Of a DNA stretch of 32,243 bases, positions 6,559 through 13,490 are shown piece by piece. Both the position numbers and the translations under genes were made by a program. The notes under the pieces are model-generated. The model saw only the letters and a program-made list of their open reading frames with translations, did not search any database and was not told the DNA's origin. How positions within the stretch are numbered: position 1 is the first letter of the stretch; the number at the start of each line of letters is the position of its first letter. This stretch comes from a virus. The DNA is taken from IMG/VR virus record IMGVR_UViG_3300032676_002151, positions 1-32,243 of that record; one strand, given 5' to 3'.

Positions 6559-6790
6559 GGTGTTTGAGGGATACCAAACCAACAGAGGGGCTCGCAGTTC
6601 GGAAAAGACGAGTCGAGAGGTGGCTGGCCTGGGGGATCGCGTGGAACCGGGCTGCTGTTTGTGCATAAGACGCGAATCGACGGGTCTTGCAGTTTCCGAG
6701 AGCCTATTGTAAAAACCGAGCGGCGCTGAGTAGCGAAATGCGAAAGGCGCCGTTCGGGCGTTGAAGTGAGAGTCAAGATTGGGGCTGGTG
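6559..6790. other. Non-coding gap, one long-range inverted repeat
   Basis: No convincing gene is visible here. CGGCGC (6721-6726) and GCGCCG (6747-6752) can pair across an intervening 20 bases. A TATTGTAAAA stretch near 6707 is the only promoter-like feature, with no properly spaced -35. Confidence 0.3.
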
Positions 6791-7069
6791 ATGGTAGTGA
6801 GTACGCCGCAGGTTTTTCAGGGTGTGACGCTGGCTGAATACGGCGTGCTGTGCCAGAAGGCGCAGGCGGCAGGAATCGCGATCAGTGGGCCGAGCGGACA
6901 GGCGAGCAAGTTTGGAGTCCAGGTCGGCTGGAGTTATGACGGGGCGACGGGCAACCTGACTGTGACGGTGCTGAAGGATTCGTTTTTGATGCGCGCGCCG
7001 GCGGTGCAGGCGAGGATTGCCGCGCTGATGTTGGAAGCAACGGGAATTGAGGCGACCGAATGCATTTGA
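6791..7069 (+). CDS. Hypothetical protein upstream of endolysin (92 aa)
   Basis: Unrecognised. It reads as an alpha/beta protein: an N-terminal helix (LAEYGVLCQKAQAAGI), a Gly/Ser loop, beta strands (GVQVGWSYDGATGNLTVTVL) and a C-terminal helix. The start could also be TTG 6779 or GTG 6797; ATG 6791 is used as the only ATG. It overlaps the endolysin start by 10 bases, so the two are probably co-translated. Confidence 0.6.
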   Translation: MVVSTPQVFQGVTLAEYGVLCQKAQAAGIAISGPSGQASKFGVQVGWSYDGATGNLTVTVLKDSFLMRAPAVQARIAALMLEATGIEATECI

Positions 7070-7500
7070 CGCTGCACTTTGAGGATGCGGAGCTAGGCGT
7101 GGCGGGCTGCGAGCAGCGGCTGATCGGCAATGCTACGGCGCTGTGCGTGAAGCTGCTGGAGCCGATCCGGGCGAAGTTTGGCCCGGTGGTGGTGCATGAC
7201 GGCTATCGCGACCCTGGGCACAATGGGCGCGTGGGCGGCAAGGGTGACAGTCAACACCTGTTCGAGGGCGGCAACAGCGCGGCGGACATTGGCGTGCCGG
7301 GCGTCGAGATGTGCGACGTGTTTGATTGGATCAGGCTGGAGAGCGGGCTGCCGTTTGACCAGGTAATTCTGGAGTCGAGCCAGGGTGTGGATTGCTGCGT
7401 GCATGTGAGCTATGACAGCGGCAAAACGGCGCAGCGGCGCATGGCGCTGGTGGGCCAGACGGGCGACGGCAAGGTGTATGTGCCGGCTGAAGTGAGATAA
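7060..7500 (+). CDS. M15-family peptidase endolysin (146 aa)
   Basis: A small zinc peptidase of the M15 (PF08291-like) group that would cut peptidoglycan stem peptides at lysis. The zinc ligands appear as His66 in GDSQHLFEGG, Asp76 in SAADIGVPG (together the SxHxxGxAxD signature), and His115 in CVHVSY. The length is typical of a single-domain M15 endolysin. No signal peptide is seen, so export through a holin is expected, fitting the holin-like gene upstream. It ends in a TAATG overlap with the HNH gene. Confidence 0.85.
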   Translation: MHLTLHFEDAELGVAGCEQRLIGNATALCVKLLEPIRAKFGPVVVHDGYRDPGHNGRVGGKGDSQHLFEGGNSAADIGVPGVEMCDVFDWIRLESGLPFDQVILESSQGVDCCVHVSYDSGKTAQRRMALVGQTGDGKVYVPAEVR

Positions 7501-8045
7501 TGCCAGGACGAATCAAGAGGCCCTGTGCAGCTCCTGGTTGTGCGGTATTGGTAACAGGCGGGTACTGTGATCGCTGCAAGTCAAATGCTCCGGCAAGGAT
7601 GGCTGAGAAAGCAAGGCCGAGCGCGTGGAGGCGGCATTACACGAGAGCGTGGTTTAAAGCGAGTTCTGCCCGTTTGGATAAGTATCCGCTGTGCGCTGAC
7701 CCGTTCAAGGTGCATCTGGAGATCCCAGAACCGGCCACGGTGACCGATCATATCGTGGCTCACAAGGGCGATAGGAGGCTGTTTTGGGATTCAAAGAACT
7801 GGCAGTCGCTTTGCATATCTTGCAATAGCCGGAAGGCTGCTGAGCAGGAGGGCGCATTTGGGAATGCGCGCGCGAGCGGCGGTGTCTTTGAGATGGCGGC
7901 TAGCCGATGGTCGGTAGACCGGGGTGGTTCAAATCTTCAAAGGCGATCCGGCGCAGACCGTGTTCAAAACCAAACTTTTACGTCCACAAAATACGAAAAA
8001 CGGCACAAATCAGCCAAAATCGGCAATCCTGCGGCTTGCTTGTAG
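7500..8045 (+). CDS. HNH endonuclease (181 aa), terminase-associated
   Basis: An N-terminal Cys knuckle (CAAPGC, then CDRC, residues 9-26) is followed by an HNH core: ATVTDHIVAHKGD (Asp83-His84), LFWDSKNWQ (Asn100) and LCISCNSRK (Cys105, Cys108, Asn109). Asn109 replaces the usual third His (an HNN variant), and only one Cys (65) of the usual upstream CxxC is kept. HNH proteins beside terminase commonly take part in cos cleavage and packaging. The last 60 residues are low-complexity, A-rich in DNA, and overlap an inverted repeat, so they may be non-conserved or partly serve as DNA signal. Confidence 0.85.
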   Translation: MPGRIKRPCAAPGCAVLVTGGYCDRCKSNAPARMAEKARPSAWRRHYTRAWFKASSARLDKYPLCADPFKVHLEIPEPATVTDHIVAHKGDRRLFWDSKNWQSLCISCNSRKAAEQEGAFGNARASGGVFEMAASRWSVDRGGSNLQRRSGADRVQNQTFTSTKYEKRHKSAKIGNPAACL

Positions 8046-8052
8046 GATTGCC
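8022..8052. repeat. Inverted repeat at the HNH-terS junction, cos or terminator candidate
   Basis: GGCAATCCT (8022-8030) and AGGATTGCC (8044-8052) are perfect 9-bp arms around 13 bases, spanning the HNH stop codon. No T run follows, so it is a poor intrinsic terminator. The position between HNH and terS is where cos sites lie in HNH-bearing siphophages. Confidence 0.4.
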
Positions 8053-8136
8053 CCGCAAAACGCAATAAACCGCGCTGGAGGCGACAACGCAGCACGAAAG
8101 ACGCCGCGCGGACTCCGAGTCGTTTGAAAGGCTCCC

Positions 8137-8556
8137 ATGTCGCGACCTCGAACCTCGCTCAAAGTGCTTGAAGCGCGCGGATCTGTCGCCAAGAATCCCC
8201 AGCGGTACCGGGAGCGCATGGCCCGGGCTGCGACCGCCTCGAAGTCGAGGCTGGGAGCGCCCCCGGACAAGTGGAACGTGGCGCCCGAAGCGATAGGCGC
8301 TATCAAATACGCGCGCTGGAAGGCGATCTGGTCTGAGTTTGCTGACCTGGTGCCGAACGCATCACCGTTGAAACGGGTCACTCTTGAACTTCTTTGTGAG
8401 GCGATGGATCGCTTTCGCCTGAATCCAACCAGCATGAAGACATCCGATCGTGCGTTGATCGTGACGCTTATCAAGCAGCTTGAATCAGATGAGGTTTCGG
8501 TCAGTGGCGGCAAAAAACCGGAAGGCTATGGCGGCCAGTGGGAGGCCTTCGGGTAA
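8137..8556 (+). CDS. terS: Terminase small subunit (139 aa)
   Basis: Placed between HNH and TerL, with AAAGG 6 bases before the ATG. The RLGAPPDKWNVAPEAIGAIKY region, with the Gly-x-Pro-Pro turn followed by helices, resembles P27-type small terminases, and the remaining helical body with a charged C-terminus fits the DNA-recognition and oligomerisation role. It overlaps the TerL start in another frame, as is usual. The call rests on context plus this motif. Confidence 0.8.
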   Translation: MSRPRTSLKVLEARGSVAKNPQRYRERMARAATASKSRLGAPPDKWNVAPEAIGAIKYARWKAIWSEFADLVPNASPLKRVTLELLCEAMDRFRLNPTSMKTSDRALIVTLIKQLESDEVSVSGGKKPEGYGGQWEAFG

Positions 8557-10318
8557 GCCACATCTCAAGCCTCCAGGAGCCGCGCGCCGCGCGACCGTGG
8601 CTGATCGTCACTTCGCCGCCGTCGCCAACCGTTACGCTCGTGAAGTCGCCGCTGGCAAGATTCTCGCCGGAAAGTGGGTCATTAAGGCCTGCCAGCGTCA
8701 TCTCAACGACCTTGAAAAGTCGCGAAAGGACGATTGCTCATATCGGTTCGACGCCACCCGCGCCGGCCGCGTCTGCCGTTTTATCGAGATGCTCCCGCAC
8801 GTCAAGGGAGAGTGGGCGCGCGCTCAGCACGGCCAGGTGCCGCACATCAAGCTTGAGCCCTGGCAGACGTTCATTGTTTGCGTTATCTTTGGCTGGATAT
8901 ACAAGTCGTCCGGCTTTCGGCGTTTTGCCGAGGCCTATATCAAGGTCGCGCGCAAGAATGCCAAATCCACTCTGGCCGCGGCCATCGGCCTTTACATGCT
9001 GGTGGCGGATCGCGAGTGCGGCCCTGAGGTCTACTCGGGCGCGACAACCAAAAAACAGGCGATGGAGGTGTTTCGCACTGCGCGCCGCATGGCAAAGACG
9101 GCCCCGCGGTTCAAGGAACACTTCGACCTCGAGGTGAATGTCGAGTCCATTGTCGCGCAGCGCGATGATGGAAAGTTTGAACCGCTCATCGGCGATCCGG
9201 GAGATGGGGCATCGCCATCGTGTGCTCTCATTGATGAGTTTCATGAGCATCCAACCGCAAACCTCCACGACACCATGGTCACCGGCATGGGCGCTCGCCG
9301 CCAGGGCCTGACCATTGAAATTACCACCGCCGGCACTGACACGGCCAGCCCCTGTTACCTGGCTGAAAAGGATTGCGAAAAAATCCTCGACGGTCTGGTC
9401 GACAACGACTCCTTCTTCTGCGTCATGTACGCCGCCGACGAGGGCGACGATTGGAAGTCGGTCGCAGCGCAAAAGAAGGCCAATCCCAACTATGGCGTCA
9501 GTGTTTTTCCCGAATACCTTGACAAGCAGCTCCACGACGCCCTGCTCTCGCCGCACAAGCAATTCATTTACAAAACCAAGCATCTTGACCTATGGGGCAA
9601 CGCCCTCAACGGCTTCTTCAATATGGACGCCTGGGCAAAATGCAAAGACGGCAGCCTCTCGCTTGACGAGTTCAAGGGCGAGGCCTGCTGGATGGGCAAC
9701 GACCTCGCCGCGCAAATCGATCTGGCTTCGCGCATCAAGATCTTCCAGCGCATGAAGAAGAACGATCAGGGCATCCTGGTCCGCCACTATTATGTTTTCG
9801 GTCACCATTACGCGCCGCTCGACCGCATCATGGACGGCGACCATCCTCACTACCAGCGTTGGTATGAGGATAAGCATCTCCATGCCGTTCCCGGGCCTGA
9901 GATCCAACTCTCCACCATTCAGGCTGATATTGAGCGGGAGATCGAGGAGTACGATATGCAGCGCCTGGCGTTCGATCCGTGGTCTGCTCTGCAGATGCAG
10001 CAGCAGCTCCAGGAGCAGCTCGGCGACGATGTCGTCGCCTCTGTTCCGCAGACAGTGCAGCACCTCTCGCCGCCTATGAAGGAGCTTGACGCCGCAATGC
10101 GCGCCGGCCGGTTGCATCACGACGGCGATCCGGTCCTCACTTGGGCAATCTCCTGCGTCGTCGCCCGCGTCGACGCAAACGATAACGTCTTTCCCCGCAA
10201 GCTTGAAAACGGAAAAGACAAGATAGATCCGGCCACCGCGCTCATCACCGGAATCAGCCAGGCCATGGCCGGCGAAGTCCGGCGCCGCTTCACAAAGCCG
10301 CTCATCGCCTACGCGTAA
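8504..10318 (+). CDS. terL: Terminase large subunit, packaging ATPase-nuclease
   Basis: YmfN/Terminase_1-type TerL of about 600 residues. Walker A appears as KVARKNAKST (about residues 147-156), Walker B as CALIDEFHEH (about 240-249), then the coupling-type segment TIEITTAGTD. The RNase-H-like nuclease domain shows GNDLAAQIDLAS, RLAFDPWSAL and a late DGDPVLTWAISCVVARVDAND-type segment with conserved acids. It cuts concatemers and pumps DNA through the portal. Start GTG 8504 (GAGG nine bases upstream) is favoured; ATG 8480 and ATG 8528 are in-frame alternatives. The coding strand becomes C-rich from here on, unlike the G-rich genes upstream. Confidence 0.95.
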   Translation: MAAKNRKAMAASGRPSGKPHLKPPGAARRATVADRHFAAVANRYAREVAAGKILAGKWVIKACQRHLNDLEKSRKDDCSYRFDATRAGRVCRFIEMLPHVKGEWARAQHGQVPHIKLEPWQTFIVCVIFGWIYKSSGFRRFAEAYIKVARKNAKSTLAAAIGLYMLVADRECGPEVYSGATTKKQAMEVFRTARRMAKTAPRFKEHFDLEVNVESIVAQRDDGKFEPLIGDPGDGASPSCALIDEFHEHPTANLHDTMVTGMGARRQGLTIEITTAGTDTASPCYLAEKDCEKILDGLVDNDSFFCVMYAADEGDDWKSVAAQKKANPNYGVSVFPEYLDKQLHDALLSPHKQFIYKTKHLDLWGNALNGFFNMDAWAKCKDGSLSLDEFKGEACWMGNDLAAQIDLASRIKIFQRMKKNDQGILVRHYYVFGHHYAPLDRIMDGDHPHYQRWYEDKHLHAVPGPEIQLSTIQADIEREIEEYDMQRLAFDPWSALQMQQQLQEQLGDDVVASVPQTVQHLSPPMKELDAAMRAGRLHHDGDPVLTWAISCVVARVDANDNVFPRKLENGKDKIDPATALITGISQAMAGEVRRRFTKPLIAYA

Positions 10319-10329
10319 AGGGGTACAAG

Positions 10330-10500
10330 GTGAAATCAATCTTCGCCGATCTCGCCGTCCTCGTCGGGCTTGTCGCGATCTCGTATGGCTTCTGGCTCGC
10401 ATGGCGTCCTCTCAGCTTCATCGTCGGCGGTATGGCGCTCGGCGCGCTCGGCCTTCTCTTTGGACGCAGTATTCCCAGCAAGCCCGGGAGGCATTCGTGA
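10330..10500 (+). CDS. Two-TM microprotein between terL and portal (56 aa)
   Basis: GTG start at 10330 with AAAGGGG about 6 bases upstream. The product has two hydrophobic helices (about residues 6-24, LAVLVGLVAISYGFWLAW, and 28-45, LSFIVGGMALGALGLLFG) and a short basic tail. It ends in a GTGA overlap with the portal gene. Small membrane proteins of this shape sit at the same locus in other siphophages, with no assigned function. A membrane role in packaging or superinfection exclusion is speculation. Confidence 0.75.
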   Translation: MKSIFADLAVLVGLVAISYGFWLAWRPLSFIVGGMALGALGLLFGRSIPSKPGRHS

Positions 10501-12134
10501 GTCTTGTTCGATCCTTGCTGGTGGGCCTCCAGGGCCTGCGCGCCGATGTCGGGGGCGCTCCCGCTCCCTGGGATGACTTCTGGTACCGGGCAGTCGGTGC
10601 GCCCTCGGTGAGCGGCATGCGTGTCACGCCTGAGACAGCCAAGCGGCTCAGCGCTGTGATTGCCTGTGTGGGAGCCAAATGCCGTGCGCTCGGGGTTCTG
10701 CCCTGCTTTCTCTATGCCGAGATCGCCGGCGGTGGCAAGCGACTCGCCAAGGAGCATCCCTATTTCAACCTCCTCCACAAACGGCCCAACAGCCTGCAGA
10801 CCGCCTTTGAGTTCTTTGAAATGCTTCAGGGCCATGTCGAGCTGCGCGGCAACGCTTACGCTGAAAAGCTCACATCGAGCCGCGGCCTGGTCGGCGAGAT
10901 GATCCCTATGCACCCGGATCACGTCCGCCCTGAGGTGCTTTCCAGCGGTCGCATCCGCTATATCTACAACGATCCACTCACAAGCTCCACGCGTGTGTTG
11001 GTTCAGGATGAGGTTGTTCATCTCCGCGAATGGCCAGATCAGAGCTATGTGGGCCAGTCGCGCATCAGCATGGCGGTTGACGTCTTTGGTGTGGCGCTCG
11101 GGCAGCAGGATTACGCCGGAAAGTATCTCAAAAACGACGCTACTGCCGGCCTCGTCATCACCGGAACGAACTTCGAGACCAAGCAGGAAGAAAAGCAGTA
11201 TGAAGAGGCGTTTATCGCGGCCTCGACCGGCGAAAACCGCCATAGGGTCAAGATGCTTCCGCCTGGGGTCGATATCAAGTCGGTCGGCGTAAAACCCAGC
11301 GACTTTCAGCTTCTCGATGGCATCAAGGCCTCCGACGTCAAAATCTGCTCCATCTTCAACGTGCTTCCCCACCTGGTGGGCATTGACGCGGGCAAGGCTG
11401 CCACCTACGCCTCGGTTGAGCAGTTCAACCTCATGCACGCGCAGCAATGCGTGCTGCCTATGGCAGTCCGCTGGGAACAGGTCCTCCAGCGCGATGTCAT
11501 TGACGACGACAGGTTCTACTGCAAGTTTTCCATGGCGTCTTTGCTCCGCGGTGACTCGGCCACGCGCACGGCAAATGAGGCGGTAGCCATCGAGCATGGC
11601 ATCCTTTCTCAGGATGAGGCCCGTGAAATCGAAGACATGAATCCGATTCCGGGCGGCATTGGTAAGAAGTACTGGCGCGCCCTCAACTGGACCACTCTCG
11701 ATGCTCAGCCAGTCAAGCCTTCAGTTTCGGCCCCGCCGCCCGAGGATCCTTTGGACTCAAACGAGGACGAAGGATCCGGACAAAGTCTCGACCAGCAAGC
11801 CGCCCTCCGTGGCCAGCTTGCGCTCTTTGCGCATGACTCCGCGGCCCGGTGCGTGCGCCGCGAGGTCAATGGCGTTCGAAAGCTCATCGGCCATGAGGCC
11901 TCCCTGCCGGAGATCGGCGCCTTCTACGCCGAGCACTACCGCTTCGTCTGTGAAGTCTTTCATCTCAACGCGCTTCAGCAAGTCAAGGCAAAGCAGGCCT
12001 GCGACGCGCGCCTCTATGAGCTAGCGCGCGTGTTGAGCGAAGAAGGCTCGGCCGCCGCAACCGTCTGGATCGAACAGGTAGGCCTCACTGAGCCCATGAA
12101 ACTGGCGGCCCTGGCCGTCGAAGGAGTTGCTTGA
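10497..12134 (+). CDS. HK97-family portal protein (545 aa)
   Basis: Forms the dodecameric DNA channel at the head vertex. Typical features are the N-terminal segment SAVIACVGAKCRALGVLP, the LLHKRPNSLQTAFEFFEML and GNAYAEKLTS motifs, LVQDEVVHLREW, and the FNVLPHLVGIDAGKAATYASVEQFNL signature followed by NEAVAIEHGILSQDEAREIE and NPIPGG. The usual portal core is about 400-420 residues. Here a C-terminal extension of about 130 residues (acidic linker plus helical domain) follows. Start GTG 10497 overlaps the upstream stop, and the stop overlaps the protease start (TGATG). Confidence 0.95.
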   Translation: MSLVRSLLVGLQGLRADVGGAPAPWDDFWYRAVGAPSVSGMRVTPETAKRLSAVIACVGAKCRALGVLPCFLYAEIAGGGKRLAKEHPYFNLLHKRPNSLQTAFEFFEMLQGHVELRGNAYAEKLTSSRGLVGEMIPMHPDHVRPEVLSSGRIRYIYNDPLTSSTRVLVQDEVVHLREWPDQSYVGQSRISMAVDVFGVALGQQDYAGKYLKNDATAGLVITGTNFETKQEEKQYEEAFIAASTGENRHRVKMLPPGVDIKSVGVKPSDFQLLDGIKASDVKICSIFNVLPHLVGIDAGKAATYASVEQFNLMHAQQCVLPMAVRWEQVLQRDVIDDDRFYCKFSMASLLRGDSATRTANEAVAIEHGILSQDEAREIEDMNPIPGGIGKKYWRALNWTTLDAQPVKPSVSAPPPEDPLDSNEDEGSGQSLDQQAALRGQLALFAHDSAARCVRREVNGVRKLIGHEASLPEIGAFYAEHYRFVCEVFHLNALQQVKAKQACDARLYELARVLSEEGSAAATVWIEQVGLTEPMKLAALAVEGVA

Positions 12135-13324
12135 TGCGCTATTCCGCCATTGTTCGTGCCGTTTATTCCAGCGTCTGGGCCATTCTGCCTGAAAAGCTCG
12201 AGGCTATCGCCGCTTTTCTTGAGTTAAAAATCTCAGGAGAGTCGGCCTCACCGCAGGTGATTGCTGCGATCCGCGCGGAAAACCAGCTCGCCGAGGCTCG
12301 TATGCAATCGCTCTCGGCAGATAAGCCCGGCTCCGTCGTGGTCATGCCGCTGTACGGCATCATCAACCAGCGCGCCTCGGGCGATGTCTCGGGGCCTAGC
12401 GGCACATCGGTCCAGCAGTTCACTCAGCAGTTCCGCCAGGCCGTGGCCGATCCCAACGTCAAGGCCATCGTGCTTGACGTCGACTCGCCCGGCGGCACGG
12501 TCAGCGGGGTTGACGAGCTGGCCACTGAGATCTTCAACGCGCGCAAGCAGAAGAAGATTACCGCGGTATCCAACTGCCTATGCGCGTCGGCCGCTTACTG
12601 GCTCGCCTCGCAGGCCTCAGAGCTTGTCGTCAGCCCCAGTTCGCTCACTGGCTCCATCGGCGTCTATCAGCTCCATGAGGATGACTCTGAGGCTCTGGAG
12701 TCGATGGGCGTCAAGGTCTCGCTCATCGCGGCCGGAAAATATAAAACCGAGGGCAACAGCTTTGAGCCGCTCGGCGATGATGCTCGCGCCGCCATGCAGG
12801 GCGTCGTTGACGACTTCTATTCGCTCTTCACTAAGGCAGTCGCCCGCGGCCGCGGCGTCGCCGTCAAGGCGGTCGCCGGCGGCTTCGGCCAGGGCCGCTG
12901 CCTCACCGCGCAAGATGCTGTCAAACAGGGCCTCGCCGATCGCGTCGCCACGCTCGATGAGGTCCTTCAGAAATACGGCGTCCGCATGGGCGGCGGCGCG
13001 TCGGCCGCGATCCATCTCAGTCCGGCCCAGGCCGCCGCAAATCCCGGCATTCTGGCTACCGTGGATCCCGCGGTGATCGAGGTCTCGGCAGAGGTCATTG
13101 ACCCAAGCGACGGCGTGGACGATTCAGAGGCCTGCGCCTGTGCCTGTGGGTCCTGCCAGGGCGGCGACTGCTCCGGATGTACCCATGAGGGCTGCGACAC
13201 CGAGGCTGAAGGCTGCGAGGGCTGTGGCATGGTCTCCGCCGAAGACAGCTCTGAGCCAGACGGCGCCGCGGCCGTGGCAGAGTCTGAAGCGCGCGACCGG
13301 CGCATGCGCCTCGCGCTGCTCTAG
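12134..13324 (+). CDS. S49 (SppA/ClpP-like) prohead protease with Cys-rich C-terminus (396 aa)
   Basis: Head maturation protease of the S49 clan. DVDSPGGTVSGVDELA (about 115-130) is the oxyanion strand, CASAAYWLAS supplies the nucleophile Ser152, SPSSLTGSIGVY follows, and Lys204 in GKYKTEGN is the general base. It would cut scaffold and delta domain, and it sits as usual between portal and capsid genes. After residue about 325, a 35-residue stretch with nine Cys (runs such as CACACGSC and CSGCTHEGC) forms a candidate metal-binding or disulfide module, then an acidic tail. Start is ATG 12134, overlapping the portal stop. Confidence 0.92.
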   Translation: MRYSAIVRAVYSSVWAILPEKLEAIAAFLELKISGESASPQVIAAIRAENQLAEARMQSLSADKPGSVVVMPLYGIINQRASGDVSGPSGTSVQQFTQQFRQAVADPNVKAIVLDVDSPGGTVSGVDELATEIFNARKQKKITAVSNCLCASAAYWLASQASELVVSPSSLTGSIGVYQLHEDDSEALESMGVKVSLIAAGKYKTEGNSFEPLGDDARAAMQGVVDDFYSLFTKAVARGRGVAVKAVAGGFGQGRCLTAQDAVKQGLADRVATLDEVLQKYGVRMGGGASAAIHLSPAQAAANPGILATVDPAVIEVSAEVIDPSDGVDDSEACACACGSCQGGDCSGCTHEGCDTEAEGCEGCGMVSAEDSSEPDGAAAVAESEARDRRMRLALL

Positions 13325-13333
13325 TAGGTTTCC

Positions 13334-13349
13334 GGCGGCCAAAGCCGCC
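13334..13349. other. Hairpin between protease and capsid genes
   Basis: GGCGGC and GCCGCC pair around a CAAA loop 10 bases after the protease stop. No T run follows, so it is more likely an mRNA-stabilising hairpin or a remnant than a terminator. Confidence 0.4.
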
Positions 13350-13443
13350 ATTGTTCTGACGCTCGCGCGCTGCCCGATGGCGGCCCGGCGGCGTCGCGGC
13401 CTCAACGCTTTTCAACAAACGGGTACCGGGTGGCGCTCAGGGA

Positions 13444-13478
13444 CTGTTCTCTGTGCCCTGCTCCATGTTCCCTGTTCC
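13444..13478 (+). repeat. CTG heptad array upstream of the major capsid gene
   Basis: Units begin at 13444 (CTGTTCT), 13451 (CTGTGCC), 13458 (CTGCTCC), 13465 (ATGTTCC) and 13472 (CTGTTCC), in exact 7-base register, ending just before the ribosome-binding site. Confidence 0.8.
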
Positions 13479-13488
13479 TGAAAGGAAC
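13474..13488 (+). promoter_or_regulatory. RBS hairpin of the capsid gene
   Basis: GTTCC (13474-13478) can pair with GGAAC (13484-13488) around TGAAA, partly masking the AAAGGA ribosome-binding site 2-3 bases before ATG 13491. The 5' arm is supplied by the last heptad unit, so the repeat may tune capsid translation. Confidence 0.35.
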
Positions 13489-13490
13489 CC

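Noticed and set aside
7918-7950. GGTTCAAATC sequence resembling a tRNA T-loop
   Set aside because: The flanking bases do not pair as a T stem and no acceptor, D or anticodon arms can be built; no tRNA gene.
7924-8127. Separate small gene overlapping the HNH end
   Set aside because: No RBS, no motif, A-rich DNA and overlap with the HNH frame and hairpin; more likely non-coding signal sequence.
8738-9583. Minus-strand frame (281 codons) opposite terL
   Set aside because: Antisense shadow of the terminase, with no independent signals.
10302-11597. Long minus-strand open frame (431 codons) opposite the portal gene
   Set aside because: It is antisense to a certain portal gene, has no recognisable motif, and reflects the GC-rich codon pattern in the opposite strand.
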